Below, one piece after another: positions 36,696 to 50,500 of a DNA stretch of 64,000 nucleotides. Both the position numbers and the translations under genes were made by a program. A model generated the notes under the pieces. The model was not told where the DNA came from and searched no databases. It worked only from the letters and a program-made list of their open reading frames with translations. This DNA is from Rhodamnia argentea (Eukaryota > Streptophyta > Magnoliopsida > Myrtales > Myrtaceae): the NCBI RefSeq assembly GCF_020921035.1, contig NC_063151.1, positions 34,788,934 to 34,852,933 on the forward strand, read 5' to 3'. Each line of letters opens with the position of its first letter. Position 1 is the stretch's first letter.

Positions 36696-37055
36696 AGCCA
36701 AGGGCCTGCATGTCGAGTGGGATCATCCTGTTCCGTGTCCTCCGCTTTTCTCAGCTAGTTTCATATTCGCCTCGTCATTTTCTCTTGAACGGGAAATCGA
36801 GAAGTGAACTTTTTAGGTGTCGTTCTTCAGTATGGACCCAAATTTATTTCGGACTGTATGCTATTATTACTTATATGACTTGCACCGAAGCTGATTCTCC
36901 GTCCCCTATTCGCGTTAGTAAATTACGGCCGTAATGGTTGATCTTGATATAAAAATAAGTTGGACTAATAAATTCTTATAATTGGCAAGTTTTTTTTAAC
37001 ATACGAAACATATAAAAAAAACATTTACGTGGTCGATGGATTAAAATATTCGTAT
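36696..37055. other. Aquaporin 3' UTR and spacer
   Basis: Probable 3' UTR; no further gene seen. Confidence 0.5.
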
Positions 37056-37618
37056 GGAAAAATCATAGACATATTGCACTTGTGCCAATTCAGTATTAAA
37101 TCTTTTGATTGTGTCGATTCGGTCCTAAATTTTTTGAGGATTTGCCAATATAGTCGTTCCGGCCAATTTTGACCGAATAACGCCGACATAGTGGTCTAGT
37201 CGGTGCTGGCTGTTCATGTGGCATATCGAATGTGCATAATTATTTTTATTTTTTTTTATTTCTTCCTTATCGTGGCCTGTCTCAAGTGATTGCCGGAGAG
37301 AGCTAGGCAAGGGTCACCCTCGCCAGCCATAGGAGAGCGAGGGTTGTCAAGCCCTTGTCAACCGTAAAAGAAGAAGAAGAAGAAGAGATTAAAGAATTTA
37401 AAGAAATATAAAAAAAATTGAAAAAAAAACTATCCACATCAAGCATCGGCGGTACCACGTAGGATGGTCAGCCACGTCAATAATTTTAAGTAAAAAAAGA
37501 TTGAATGGACTACCAAATTGCTAAAATGTATAAGACTAAATTGATAAAGTTAAATGGTTTAGGGCTAAATTGACACAAATATAATAAATTTAAGATTTTT
37601 TTTATAGTAATTTTCTCT
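37056..37618. repeat. MITE-like dispersed repeat, copy E
   Basis: The left end has 'attgcacttgtgccaattcag' in shorter overlapping blocks followed by 'cctaaattttttg'. The right end has the inverse 'ggctaaattgacacaaat' and finishes 'tagtaattttctct'. The core contains 'gccggagagagctaggcaag' and 'ccagccataggagagcgag'. It has the same plan as copies A, C, F and H. Confidence 0.65.
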
Positions 37619-38333
37619 ATTTGTACGTGTTTAAATGATCTTCATGTACATCGAGCAATCAGTTAATATTTACGTATATAAGTAAGTTTCACAATATACA
37701 AAAATATACAAAAAGCTTTCTGGAAATCTGAATGAAAATGCATGTGAGGATGCCCTTCTAGGAATAAAATTGATCGTGACGGGAAGAAACCGAATGCTAC
37801 AGATCCAATGAAACTGTCGTGCATCATGGCGTCTACCTGCCCATAACGACAACGTACACATTGTATACATGTATATAATATATATGGTCTAAGGTCATTA
37901 TGTTGTCACTTGTCCGAATTACAAGGCTGTGATGTTAACCCATGCCATGCAGAAAACCACACGCCATTTAAATAATTTTGTAATTAGCAGGTTCATTAGG
38001 TCTGGAAAATAATTAATTACTCGCTCGCGATGTCGATCCCTCATCTCTCGATTCTTCCGCATTTTCTCGGGGTCATATTAACGAGCGCGAAGGTTGCGCT
38101 GCGCGGCTAGCAATATCGCGAGCGGTGAAAATCCGTCCGATGCTCGAATCGCGACATGTTTTTTCATTATATTAATTGAAAAATTAGGCTAAAGAAATAT
38201 TTTTTATTATATTAATTATGAGAATTAGGCCAAAGGGAAAAGCTAATTAACCCCTTTTTCTTAGTCACTGCAATAATATTTGTTTTTTTTTTCCCATTTT
38301 TGTTTGGCAATCTTCATCACTGTGTTCATAAAC

Positions 38334-38335
<2 letters not shown>
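37619..38335. other. Spacer upstream of DEG7
   Basis: AT-rich sequence with no coding signal; it presumably contains the DEG7 promoter. Confidence 0.45.
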
Positions 38336-38370
<35 letters not shown>

Positions 38371-38540
38371 CAGAGAGAGGGTACGGAAGGAACCCAGGTC
38401 CCCGGCTGCCCTTCACTTTTTACTTTCTCTCTCACTTTCCCGAGAAAGTAGAGACCCGATCGGATAGCATCGAAACCCGAGTCGTCGATTCACATCGAGA
38501 TTCGGCTGTCTCTGAGAGAGAGAGAGAGAGAGAGAGAGAG
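38336..38540. repeat. Two (GA)n tracts in the DEG7 leader
   Basis: (GA)15 at 38336-38365 and a (GA)n run at 38514-38540, the second ending 11 bases before the ATG. GA/CT-rich leaders are common in plant housekeeping genes and can bind GAGA-binding (BPC) factors. Confidence 0.9.
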
Positions 38541-38551
38541 TTCGCGTTTGG

Positions 38552-41500
38552 ATGGGGGATCCGCTGGAGAGATTGGGTTCGGATTCCGCGACGGCGATGG
38601 GGATCGATACCCCCACGAAGGACGGCGAGCTCGGCATGGAGATCGACGGCGCGGCTCCCTTCAGGGAGAACGCCGCCACCGCCGAGGACTGGCGGAAGGC
38701 CCTCAACAAGGTGGTCCCCGCCGTGGTCGTGCTGCGGACCACGGCCTGCCGCGCCTTCGACACGGAGGCGGCGGGTGCCAGCTACGCCACCGGCTTCGTC
38801 GTCGACAAGCAGCGCGGGATCATCCTCACCAACCGGCACGTCGTCAAGCCCGGTAAGTCGGTGACATTTGATTCTTACTCGAATGGGAGAACGTGTGTTT
38901 CTGTCTTAGCTGTGAAGCAAGTATTATCATTTGGTTCTCAGTATGCTGATCGATGATTCGTTGGTTTTAGTTTCCACATGGAAATGTGGTGAATAGCGAG
39001 GATTCTAGAGTTTTGTATCCTTGAGAAGGGAGTTTTTTTTTTTTTAATTGCTGCGAAAAGAAAATAATTAAGTTATTGCTAGATTTATCTAATGAAGAAA
39101 TGCATGTTTGCGGAAGAAATTTTGATAGTTCAACAGTTATCCAATTCAAAGGTGGCTTCTTCCCAATCATTTGTGGTGAGAGCTTTTAGATGATTATCTG
39201 TCTGGTCATAATCAGGCAATGTGAAGAGTTCCTGGCCCCTACCTTATGAATTTTTTTAAAGCCGGAGCTGGGAAGAGAAATTACACCAGCTGCTCCCCAG
39301 AGTTTTAGTTTTCAATTTTCTTCTTTTTCAAGTTCTAACTTTAAATGCCCGAGAGAAGCTAATCACTTATGTTCTTGTGGAAATGACATACGTTCTCGTT
39401 GAATTTTAATTATGATAGCTATGCACTTTTACAGGACCGGTAGTTGCAGAGGCTATGTTTGTCAATCGCGAGGAGATTCCAGTGTTTCCCGTTTACAGAG
39501 ATCCGGTGAGTCTGACTGTCCTGGGGTATCCTCCTTGTCTTCTGCACTATAAAACTCAGTGCAGGATGTTACTGGATGCTCTTTACTGTCTAGAATGAGG
39601 CCAAATATCAGACTAGTTAACTAGATAGAGATTTTGCTTGTTGAAGGCTAATTTAGTCGAACAAAGATTGGTTCTTGAAGTGGAAAAAGCTTTTAGTAGT
39701 GGCTATATGAGGCCAGTAGCTTATTGGCCAGGGAGGCACACATTGGAAGTAGGATTGTGGCAAAAGGAAAAGTAATGTGAATGTTCTGGAAGGTCGCTTA
39801 TTCTGGGTGTGCGAGCCCATCACAACATACTAAGCAACTTTATTTTGAGGAAAAAGCTATAAAAGGTGTGTGGGATGATGTTTACTGAACAAGTCTTTTG
39901 TAAAGGTTCTCTTCTTCTTTACGTGTGACACATGTTTTTCTGACTTGCTGTTATTTTTTTTTCCTCTAGCAAGAAGGATTTTTGCCTGTTGACTCTGATT
40001 TGCTTCTTCGTCCTTAAAAAGGACTAGATAACTTCCTCCTCGACATCTCTTAATAAGCAGAGTAATTCCTCTGCTCTTTTGGATTTCTGATCGCCTCCCA
40101 AAGATGCGTATCTGCATAACCTTTTTAGAATAGCTTATGTCAGCAACTTCTATGTCTCTCATGATGAAAACCTTTTCATTCTCAATCTCAATGCATGTGT
40201 TTTGCTGCTATGGAGGGATTCTTGCATTATCAACAAATGATCCATTTCATATAGATTGGGAAAATACTGTCTGTCAAGTTCAACTATATGATTCACTGGA
40301 ACTTAGGGCTTGGAGCGAGACGTGCAAAAAATCTAGCAGTAGCGAGTTAGAATTAAATGTCGTCACTATAGCGGTGAATCAATGCAAAGCTGGATTAGGT
40401 CTTTTCATATTCCTTATTTATTGAGAAATATGTTTGGTTTCACATAATCTGATAGAATGAGCGGATCAGGTTCAAATATTATGTCTTTGTGGACTGCCAG
40501 GACCAATGAAGTTAGGCTCTCTGGAATTTATGCCATCTAATATTAATTTGAGATAACAAAGTGCAGATGGATGTACAGCGTTTTTCTGCATGGATGTTAA
40601 TAATGGGTCGGGATCTCACATAATGTTCTCCTTTGTAGCACGTCATGCTGGATGATGCTTATCACTGAGTATGGAGATCTTTTCATTGCCCATCTGAGTG
40701 CCATGTATTTGTCCGATTGTTCTCTTTCTGTTTAAGTTGTGGATTCCATATTTTAATAGTGGCTCTTGATTTCCACTTTTGTTGTTGATATCGTCTTCAT
40801 GTTATAGAAACTTATGTGTTGTAATTTCTCATAGGTTCATGATTTTGGCTTCTTTCGCTATGATCCTAATGCAGTCCAATTCCTAGATTATGAGGAAATT
40901 CCACTTGCTCCTGAGGCTGCATGTGTTGGATTGGAGATTAGAGTTGTTGGTAATGACAGTGGGGAGAAGGTACGTAACAAGCAACTGCAGTTATTTGTTT
41001 ATCCCCAGATATATTTTATGTGACACTCTTCTTTTGGCTTTCTTTGTCTGGCAAGAGGATGATTGTTAGTAATGTTTTTCGGGGAACTTTTAGGCACCCA
41101 TTAGCTCCTAGCCCAGTAACAGGTGAAGTGGAACAAGATATTATTATTGCAGATGACCATTTTGTCCTCTATTAAATGAATGAGGGAATCTCTTGCTTTT
41201 TAACCCTACTTTTGCTTATGGCACGATAGGATGGGACATGATGGCATAGGAAATCAATCTCATTTTCTAACATCACATTCTTTGTTTGGAGAATGATGGA
41301 AGATGAAGCCAGAGGAGCTTATCTGGCTAATTTTACTGCCCATTTCTGATTTGTTCTTTTGCTCTTAGGGAGAAAAACCCGGTTTAGTTGACATGCATTC
41401 CTATTCAGTTTAGGAACGCACCATGTAGGACTCATATGAATATAGTAAAGGAACAAGAAACAAACTCACTACCAGTCGTCTAGTGTTATTCAGCATGCAT

Positions 41501-44500
41501 GGCCAGCGTTGGACTTTGGCCATCGAGTTTTACTGGTTTGCAAGTGTCGTCTAGAGAGTGACTTGCATGAAGTTATGGCCATGATATGATTTTCCCTTGC
41601 TCAGCCAATCGGCTGATTGAGGCAAGATGGATGTGGCTTGACTTGGATTTTGACATTCAAGTTGTGACCAAATAGTGGTAAAACTGGATGATGTAATTGG
41701 GGTTGGGGGTTAGAGAGCTAGGGAGGGAGGGAGATGGTCACTCTCGACAACGACAGTGGAATTTGGAAGTGATTGTCGACATTCTTCAGTTTTTATTCTC
41801 TTTTTCCTAATCTTAGTTTTGTTGTATGAAGGCCTTTTTCCATCCACAAATACATCGAGGAGTTTTCAGTTATATCCATCTCTAAAGCTCACATGCTTCT
41901 CACTTATTGACAGAAAAGTTGATTGGACTAACAGTTAAGGGCTGAGAGTAGTTGTAACTGTTCACTTTTAGCCATTAAGTACAACACTCCTAAAATTTAG
42001 CTGGGTAAAGTGCTACATTTAGTGGAGACATGAAATCTTCTTTCGTCTTCAGCTATATCCTTTTTGACAAATGGGAATATTATAGTGACAGTCATCTACT
42101 AGTATTCAGCATGCATGGCCAGCGTTATACTTTGGCCATCAACGAGTTTTACTAGTTTGCAATTGTTGTCTAGAGAGTGAATTGCATGAAGTGGTGGCCG
42201 TGATATGATTTTTCCTTGCTCAGCCAATCAGCTGATTGAGGCAAGATGGATGTGGCTCGACTTGGATTTTAACATTCAAGGTGTGACCAAAGAGTGGTAA
42301 AACTGGATGATGTAATTGGGGTCGGGGGTTAGAGAGCGAGGGAGGGAGGGAGATGGTCACTCTGAACAACGACAGTGGAATTTGGATGTGATTGTCGACC
42401 TTCTTCAGTTTTTATTCTCTTTTTCCTAATCTTAGTGTTGTTGTACAAATGCTTTTTTCCATCCTCAAATGCATCGAGGAGTTTTCAGTTATTTCCCATC
42501 TCTAAAGTTCACATGCATCTAACTTATTGGCAGAAAAGTTGATTGGACTAAAAGTTAAGGGCTGAGGGTAGTTGTAACTTTTGCACTTTTAGGTATTAAG
42601 TACAACACTCCGAAATTTAGCTGGGTAAAGTGCTGCATTTAGTGGAGACATGAAATCTTGTTTCATCCTCAGCTATATCCTTTCTGATAAATGGGAATAT
42701 TATAGTGACAGCAGCTGATGCAATTTCACAGAGTTACTTAAAGGAGCCTCATCTTTTGATGTTTTTATGCTTTCTTTCTCATAAGCAATTAGAAGCACCA
42801 CTCCTAGGCTATGTTAGAGCCTTCGACATTATCTATCAGCAAGATTGCTGCTTGCTTGTACCCTGCTTTGGTTTTCTTTATCACTAACAGTGACATTGAT
42901 TTTGGTCCTTGCATTGATCTTTCACCTATAGGACCAACAACGAGGAAAAGAAATATACTTCTTATTCTATTTCATCTATTTAATGATATAAGTCTTACAT
43001 CAGCTCTATCGGCTAATAACACTTTTATTTGTCAGGTTTCTATATTGGCTGGAACTCTTGCTCGCTTGGATAGAGATGCTCCTCACTACAAGAAGTGCGT
43101 TCTACTTTGGTTTATTCTACTTTGGTTTATTTAACTATTTGCTAGCATCAATTTGGTGCTAAATGATGCTATGTACTGATTTTTAATCTGTTTTTCCTCC
43201 ATTGGAGTTGGAGTCTTAAAGAGCTTCTTTAATTAAAGGTTCTCATCAGAACAAGTTGATCAACTATGTTGGAATTCTCTCAGAGATTGCTTGCTCACGA
43301 TTACTTGATAAAAAAAAAAAAACTCATCTCCCCTTCTTTAATGTAGCGGTCAAAGTAAACTGATTTGGGGAACAAATTACTACATGAAATTGACTTTAGT
43401 ATTTGGTTAGCTTTCTTTAGTAAGCATGAAAATTAGATGTCATGTTTTTATCATTTACTGGTACTTTCTCATACCTTTTGGTTTACCTTACTGTTAACTT
43501 TGTCAGTAGGGTCAATAACAATGATTATTTGGTGCAGGGATGGATACAATGATTTCAACACATTCTACATCCAAGTAGGTTACTTTCTTTGTCTGTAAAA
43601 GAGCTATTTTACTGTAAATTGGGTTGCCAGAGTGTTAATTCTTTGATTTTACTTGGTCAAGTAACCTACCGTGGCATAAATTTTAGAGGACAAATTTGAC
43701 ATAATGTGGATTTTCATAGTTAGGTAAAATTAATTTTTGCTTGATTTTAGCCATGATGACAGATATATATAAGTGAGAGCAATCAAGCATGTGACTTTTC
43801 TATAATTGGGATAGGGAACATCAAGCGTGCTAGTTGGGCTATCCTGTTTACTCGGTTCTGTTGTAGAAGTTGTTCAGTTTGCAGTTTGTGGATTCTCTTT
43901 TTTTTTGGGTATCTGAGATAGTGTCATGTTCTTTGTCACCTTATTTTCAGGCTGCTTCCGGAACAAAAGGTGGTTCAAGTGGCTCCCCCGTAATTGATTG
44001 GCAAGGTAGGGCAGTAGCCTTGAATGCTGGGAGCAAGACTTCAAGTGCATCGGCATTCTTTTTACCTTTAGAACGAGTAAGTTCACCTGCTTTTACAATT
44101 ATTACTAGTTCCTTTGTAGTTCTGTTAAGCACCTGTGAAGTATTTCAATCTGTTGCTTGTGGCTCTTCTCAGGTGGTAAGAGCATTGGAATTTCTTCAGA
44201 AGGGAAGAGATTCACATGGAAATAAATGGGAGGCTGTCTCTATTCCGCGGGGAACACTTCAGGTAAGTCAGGACACAAATATTAGTTCTATCAGTGCTTT
44301 TGTTTTTGCTTCACCAGTCACATATCAAATCAATGGACCCTAAATAAAGCTTAAGCTTGACTAGCAAACCAATGTAGACTCATTCTTCTCGGCAAGTTGA
44401 ACCATGTTTAAAAACCAGTCTTCTGCATCCACTCGTTCAAATGGGATTTTCCTGTGGGAGTCTTGTTCCTCTTTATTTTGAACGAGGTTAGTATCACATG

Positions 44501-47500
44501 TTACTCGTAACATGAGCTCAACATGTTCCATGATATACCCATGCAGAACAGTCTTGGCTTTCACCCAATAAGTCAGTTAATTCTACCTCAGAACTTTCTT
44601 TTAGCAAGGTGCTAGCATTAGTAGATTCATTACCATTCCCCAAGTTAACTTCCTCAAGGGTTGGTATGTTCCAATGAAGGAAGGATTAAGATCTTTGGTG
44701 ATAATTATGATACAAAGCATATATTTCTTATGGATGCAACATCTCAGAGTTACCAACCTAGAAGAGAAGATAATTTGGTCGTACAGTTACGTTGGATGAC
44801 AGAAGATGTATTCTTAATGCAAGCTATCTCTGTCTGTACAAAGAAAGTCATATGAAAATATGATCATATGAAAGCAGGGATGGATAAGTTATTTGGCCAA
44901 ACAACTCTTCGTGGTCTGAAGGAGGCAGTTTTCTGGCTCAGTCTTTATGAACTTTAGTAGTTATCTATACCTTCTGTATTGCTAATTCTGCAGCTATCAT
45001 TAGCCTATAATTTGGTGGCAATTTGTTTAGAGCCAGCAGGTTGGGCAGCGAGAAAGTTTTTGTTTCTACACAGCAATATGCCTTCTTAATCTGTGAGCTA
45101 TAAGTAGTCTCAGGATGATCAGTTTCTGCTATCGGTATGATTCATATGATGTAGGTGACTTTCCTTCATAAAGGATTTGATGAGATACGTCGATTGGGTC
45201 TTAGGAGCGAGACAGAGCAGGTATATATGGCTCTTAATTTTTGGAGGCATTTGCTATATCTTTTTTCAGAAAATTTTCATTAATATCTCCTTCTTGTTAT
45301 CCTTTGAATGATTAGATGGTTCGCCATGCATCTCCACCTGGGGAAACTGGCATGCTAGTTGTTGACTCTGTGGTAAGATAGGTTCTGTTGGTTCTCAACT
45401 GTGCCTATTGATATACGAGGGACTTAGCATTGGACCTATTGCAGGTACCTGGTGGTCCTGCACACAAACATTTGGAACCTGGCGATGTGCTGATCCGGGT
45501 GAATGGGGAAGTAAGTTTGACTTAAGATATGCATACTGGTTTGGTGGACTATAGTAAAACGTGGATGTTGCTTTAAAACCTTTTCAAATAGTGAAATTCC
45601 ACGTCTTGTATCTGCTTATTGGACAAGTCAGATACTTCAATTTTCCTTTGTGGTTGGCAGTGCTGTTTATTTAGTTTGTTGCACACATTGGCTGATAACG
45701 ATAATTAAAAGAGTTCCTTGATGGAAACAAATTGTTGTAGATGGTACGGTACTTTGTCAAAAATGTTGTTTTAAAGTTCATTTTTCATCCTCAGTTCATT
45801 GGTTTTATTTTTGAATTGGGAAAGTTATTATATAAGTGAAACATGTGACTAAATAATATCGTTGTGCTAATTATCACCTTGACATAATAGAATCATATTG
45901 ATTTATGGGAATGCTCTTTGTTATAGTCTTTTCCAGTATGTGAACTAAATATAACTGGAGGTCAAGTTGTTGCGAGCCTATTATGTTAATGTCTTGACTG
46001 CTGTGAATCTTTGTGCAGGTGATTACTCAATTTCTTAAAATGGAAACTTTACTTGATGACGGCGTTGAACATGAGATTGAACTACTGATCGAAAGAGGTG
46101 GCATTCCCGCCACTGTTAACCTTATGGTATGATTGTGATTGCAGCCTTTCTTTAGGTCATGTGATAGCTATTTTGCTTTTGTTTACCTGGATGCTGTGCT
46201 GTAAATTTGACTTTCTGACCTTTGGACTTATTTTTGTAGCTTTAACTCAGCTGGATAAATCGAATTTTAAGAAGAAATTAGGCGTTAATGCTTGTTTGTC
46301 TAAAGTTCATTGGGATGAGACTTTACTGTTTTGCCATCTATTTCTCACTGGGAATATTCAATTTTCAGGTTCAGGATCTGCATTCGATAACCCCTGACCA
46401 CTTCTTAGAAGTAAGTGGTGCAGTAATACACCCTCTCTCATATCAGCAGGTAGGAGAGATTCTCCTTTTCTCTTGGTCAAATTCGAGGCTCATGCAAAAA
46501 ATGCACATGTATCTCATAGAATCTTTTTACTATGTTGAACAACGGTTTTCAGCCATAAGTTAAGCTGAGGCAAGCAATGTAGTTAAAATGTATATCAAGC
46601 ATCATGTGTTTTTTTCCCTTTCCCATGTGAGTGAGCCAAACCTCACATGTGAAACATGGCATGTCGATACAATCACATCAATTAAAATTGGAGGACGTAT
46701 GAGAGTAAAAGAAGTTGGGATTTGCACCCTTTGATATGAAGCTTTGGTACCATGATGAACAATTGGATTCCAATAAAGGTTAAGCTAGGAAACTTGGCCA
46801 TTCTATAAACTAAGTACTCATCTTAATAACTTGTACCTGCAGATCTGTTATGTTATCCATGTTCTTGTGTACTTCCATGGCATGTAGTCTGATTCCTCTG
46901 CTGCAATGGTTGCTTTTACCACATCGTTCTTGGTGTGTCATTCTGGAGTGCCTGCTAAATGATCCCGTCTTTTTCCCTCAAGAACAAATGTTCCTCATCT
47001 GTCGTGAAAACCATTTTAAGCTCACTTTTCCTTTAGTGAGAACACCCAGGTTGACTTTGTCTGGCATGATATTTAGTATTTTGCTTAGAGAATCACATTT
47101 GCTTAATGCTTTGTTTGAGGCGATTAATTTGTCTGATTTGTTTAGCACTGATAACTTATTGACCTCTGTTTAACACAGGCTAGAAATTGTCGGTTCCGCT
47201 GTGGTCGGGTCTACGTTGCAGAACCAGGGTATGTAGTGCATCTAAAGATTCAATTTGTATATCACTTAGTAATTAGTATCTGCATGTTGCCTTTTAATTA
47301 TGCCTTTTATGTGGAAGCAACTTGTCTTAATCTCCGTTTAGAAGACTTTATTTTGAGCGTATACTCATGTGCTTGGTACAAATATATATCTATGATATAT
47401 GTGCACATTTTTAGTTGAGGACAGCTGTATTGGAAAGATCATCAATCGTCTTGAGAGTTGTTTCACTGCTTGGAATGCAAATTGCCCACATCCATATAAG

Positions 47501-50500
47501 TGATTGAAAATAACAAATAGTGATAATTCATTTGATGTTCGCATATAATGTTTCTTTAATTTTCTTCATGACACAATCCAGATATATGCTCTTCAGAGCC
47601 GGAGTTCCTCGTCATGCCATTATTACGAAGTTTTCTGGTGAAGAGATTTCAGTACTTGATGATCTAATTACAGTTCTATCTAAGCTTTCTAGAGGTGCTC
47701 GTGTACCATTAGAATATATCAGTTACTTGGATCGGCATCGTACGAAGGTATATTCTGAGTTCTTTTAGTTAATTGTGGTTTCTTGAAACAGTGGTAGCAT
47801 TACATTCGCTTATATCAGACCAATTACTTGATACGAAACACTGCTTTGTCCTAGAGACATGGCTGTGTGATTTCAATCATTCTGTTATGACTATAAACAG
47901 ATACCATGCCCAGCACTTATATCCTATTTTTCTTCACTGGAAAGTTATTTCAAAGTCTTAAAACTGGATGATTGGCTTACTGATGCTCCAACTTGGTAGT
48001 GGGCCTTTATCTGGTTTTGGAATCACATAAAAATCAGTTGAGTGGTTATTGTTTTCTTGGATCTGCACAGAGCTTTTATAGGCTCAAGACTTGTTTTCTA
48101 CCTGCAAAGGCTCCACCTTGCTATTTAGGGCCATTGAGACTAACTTCCTAGGATCTGTCGTAGGGCCAGAACAATGGAGTGCCTTAAGTTTTGTATCGGA
48201 GGCCTGCATTGATACAGTTTCACTTACTAAAGTCGCGGTAGTTGAAGGTTGCGTCTGTGATATTGATTGAAGTTTAAATTCAATGTTGATAATTTTTCCA
48301 CTGGTTTGGTTCAGAATACATTGATTATGCTCAAGAACTGCCAACTAGTGCAATACAAACTATCTGAATGAGAGATCGAGGAGCTATTTTTTTGTGCGGG
48401 ATAATGCTTCTACTCTAGTGTTATCAATACAGTCAAATAGTGTTATGAAGGAAGATGATGTCGAACAGTGTTGAAAATCTTATTGATTTTATTCTCCTGT
48501 TCTCATTTTGTGTCATGGGTTCAGTTACACAGCTTTAAAATTGGGAAAAAATATATTTTAGACTTACTCGTTTTATGTGTGCTTGTACTGCCTGCAGTCT
48601 GTACTGGTTACAGTTGATCGCCATGAGTGGTATGCTCCTCCACAATTATATAGTCGTGATGATAGTACTGGTTTGTGGTCAATAAGGACTGCCTTTCAAC
48701 CTCCGCCTCCCCTACCACATTCTTCTATACTCGATGGTGATCTGGTGCTAGCCAAGCAAGCAGCTTGTACTGCTGAGGTCACAATGGAACAAGTTGATCA
48801 GGAGAGGAGACAAGAGTTGATTGATGGTGTTGCTAGCATGGAAACAAATGATGGACATTCTTCTGAAGGTTCCCATGCTCAAGATGAATCAGATATTGGA
48901 AAGAAGAAAAGACGTGTGGAAGAAGATTTATCAGCTGATGGGGCAGCTGCCGACTATTCATTGCTTGATAATAGGGAACTGGAGTTGAAGGATACCAGGA
49001 ATGGGGACAGTACAGTTGTGACAGATTATCAAAGTCCACCGGCATCATCAGCGAATGCTTCATATGCTGAACATGTGATAGAGCCTACTCTAGTAATGTT
49101 TGAGGTAAGTAACTACAAAAAAATTTATTGTTGTATTTTCCAAGTTTATTGATTAATCAGACACCCTACTGCGACCTTTAACAATTTAATCCTATCTTCA
49201 TAAATGTGCTTTTGGGATATCACCGTCTCCTTTCTTCCAAGTGGTGTTTTATTCTGCTACCTTCGAAAGTATCAGGATCATGTTTTAAATTAGTGACAAC
49301 ACTGGTGGTGGTGCTTCTTCATATGTAAATTCATGTGGATTTATCTCCATTTGATGAAGACATACTTTGAACATCTGATTTGGATGAGGTCTTATCCTCC
49401 TATCTTAGGGGCTCCAGTAGGAAGTCTTAATTTTTGCAGTTTCGCGAGATGTTTAGACATTGCTTGTGATGGCTCTCAAAATTTAATGTTATCATACTTG
49501 TACTTGCAGGTTCACGTGCCACCATCATGTATGGTAGACGGCGTCCATTCTCAACACTTCTTTGGGACTGGTGTCATTGTATACCATTCTCAAGACTTGG
49601 GATTGGTTGCAGTTGATAAAAACACAGTTGCTATATCTGTCTCTGATGTGATGCTTTCATTTGCTGCCTTTCCAATTGAAATTTCGGGGGAGGTAAATAT
49701 TAGTTGATGTTAGTTATGGTGAATTCTCTTCCTTCATAATCTGATTTGTGCCACCCTTTACCTTTCGTTGCAGGTGGTTTTTCTCCACCCTGTTCACAAT
49801 TTCGCTCTTGTTGCATATGATCCCTCTGCTTTGGGTCCTGTTGGCGCTTCAGCTGTTCGTGCTGCTGAACTGCTTCCTGGTATATTTAATTTTCAGTTTA
49901 GTTCTTCTTGTTCACATGAAGCTCCAGATGTTCAGAGAATATGCATTTCTCTTCTGACCATTTGAGTTTACCACTCTAAGGGATTGTATTCTTTTTTCTT
50001 TTAATTGGATCACTTCGAATGTAGCTAATCTGTCTATTGTGTTCGGGATATGATAGAATGTTATTTCTTTATATTTTAATTGTATTCTGTCTAAAACTGC
50101 TAGTAGCGTTGACATAAACACGTGACCATGTGTCAATTGCATTAAGTTGGTGTTTCATTTCCCCGAAAGTAGCTTCTAAGTCAATTACTTTAGCTGTGGC
50201 AAGATAGAATGTGCATACTTTCAACCATTAGAAGTTGCATTTACAGCAGAAAATTTCTTTTGGGTGTTCTGGTTGGATCACTTCTATTTGTCTGGCTGTC
50301 TCTGTCTCTCTGTCTGTGAAGCCGTGGATTTTTTGTCTGCCAGTTCTTGTAGTAACTTTGTTGCGACTTAAGGGGCTGGTCTTGTTGTGTTCTGCAGAGC
50401 CTACATTGCGCCGGGGTGATTCTGTCTATCTTGTGGGGCTGAGTAGAAGTCTTCAAGCAACATCAAGGAAATCCATTGTAACTAATCCTTGTGCTGCTCT

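Noticed and set aside
38280-38864. 194-codon frame spanning the DEG7 leader
   Set aside because: Made of the (GA)n tracts and an out-of-frame reading of DEG7 exon 1.
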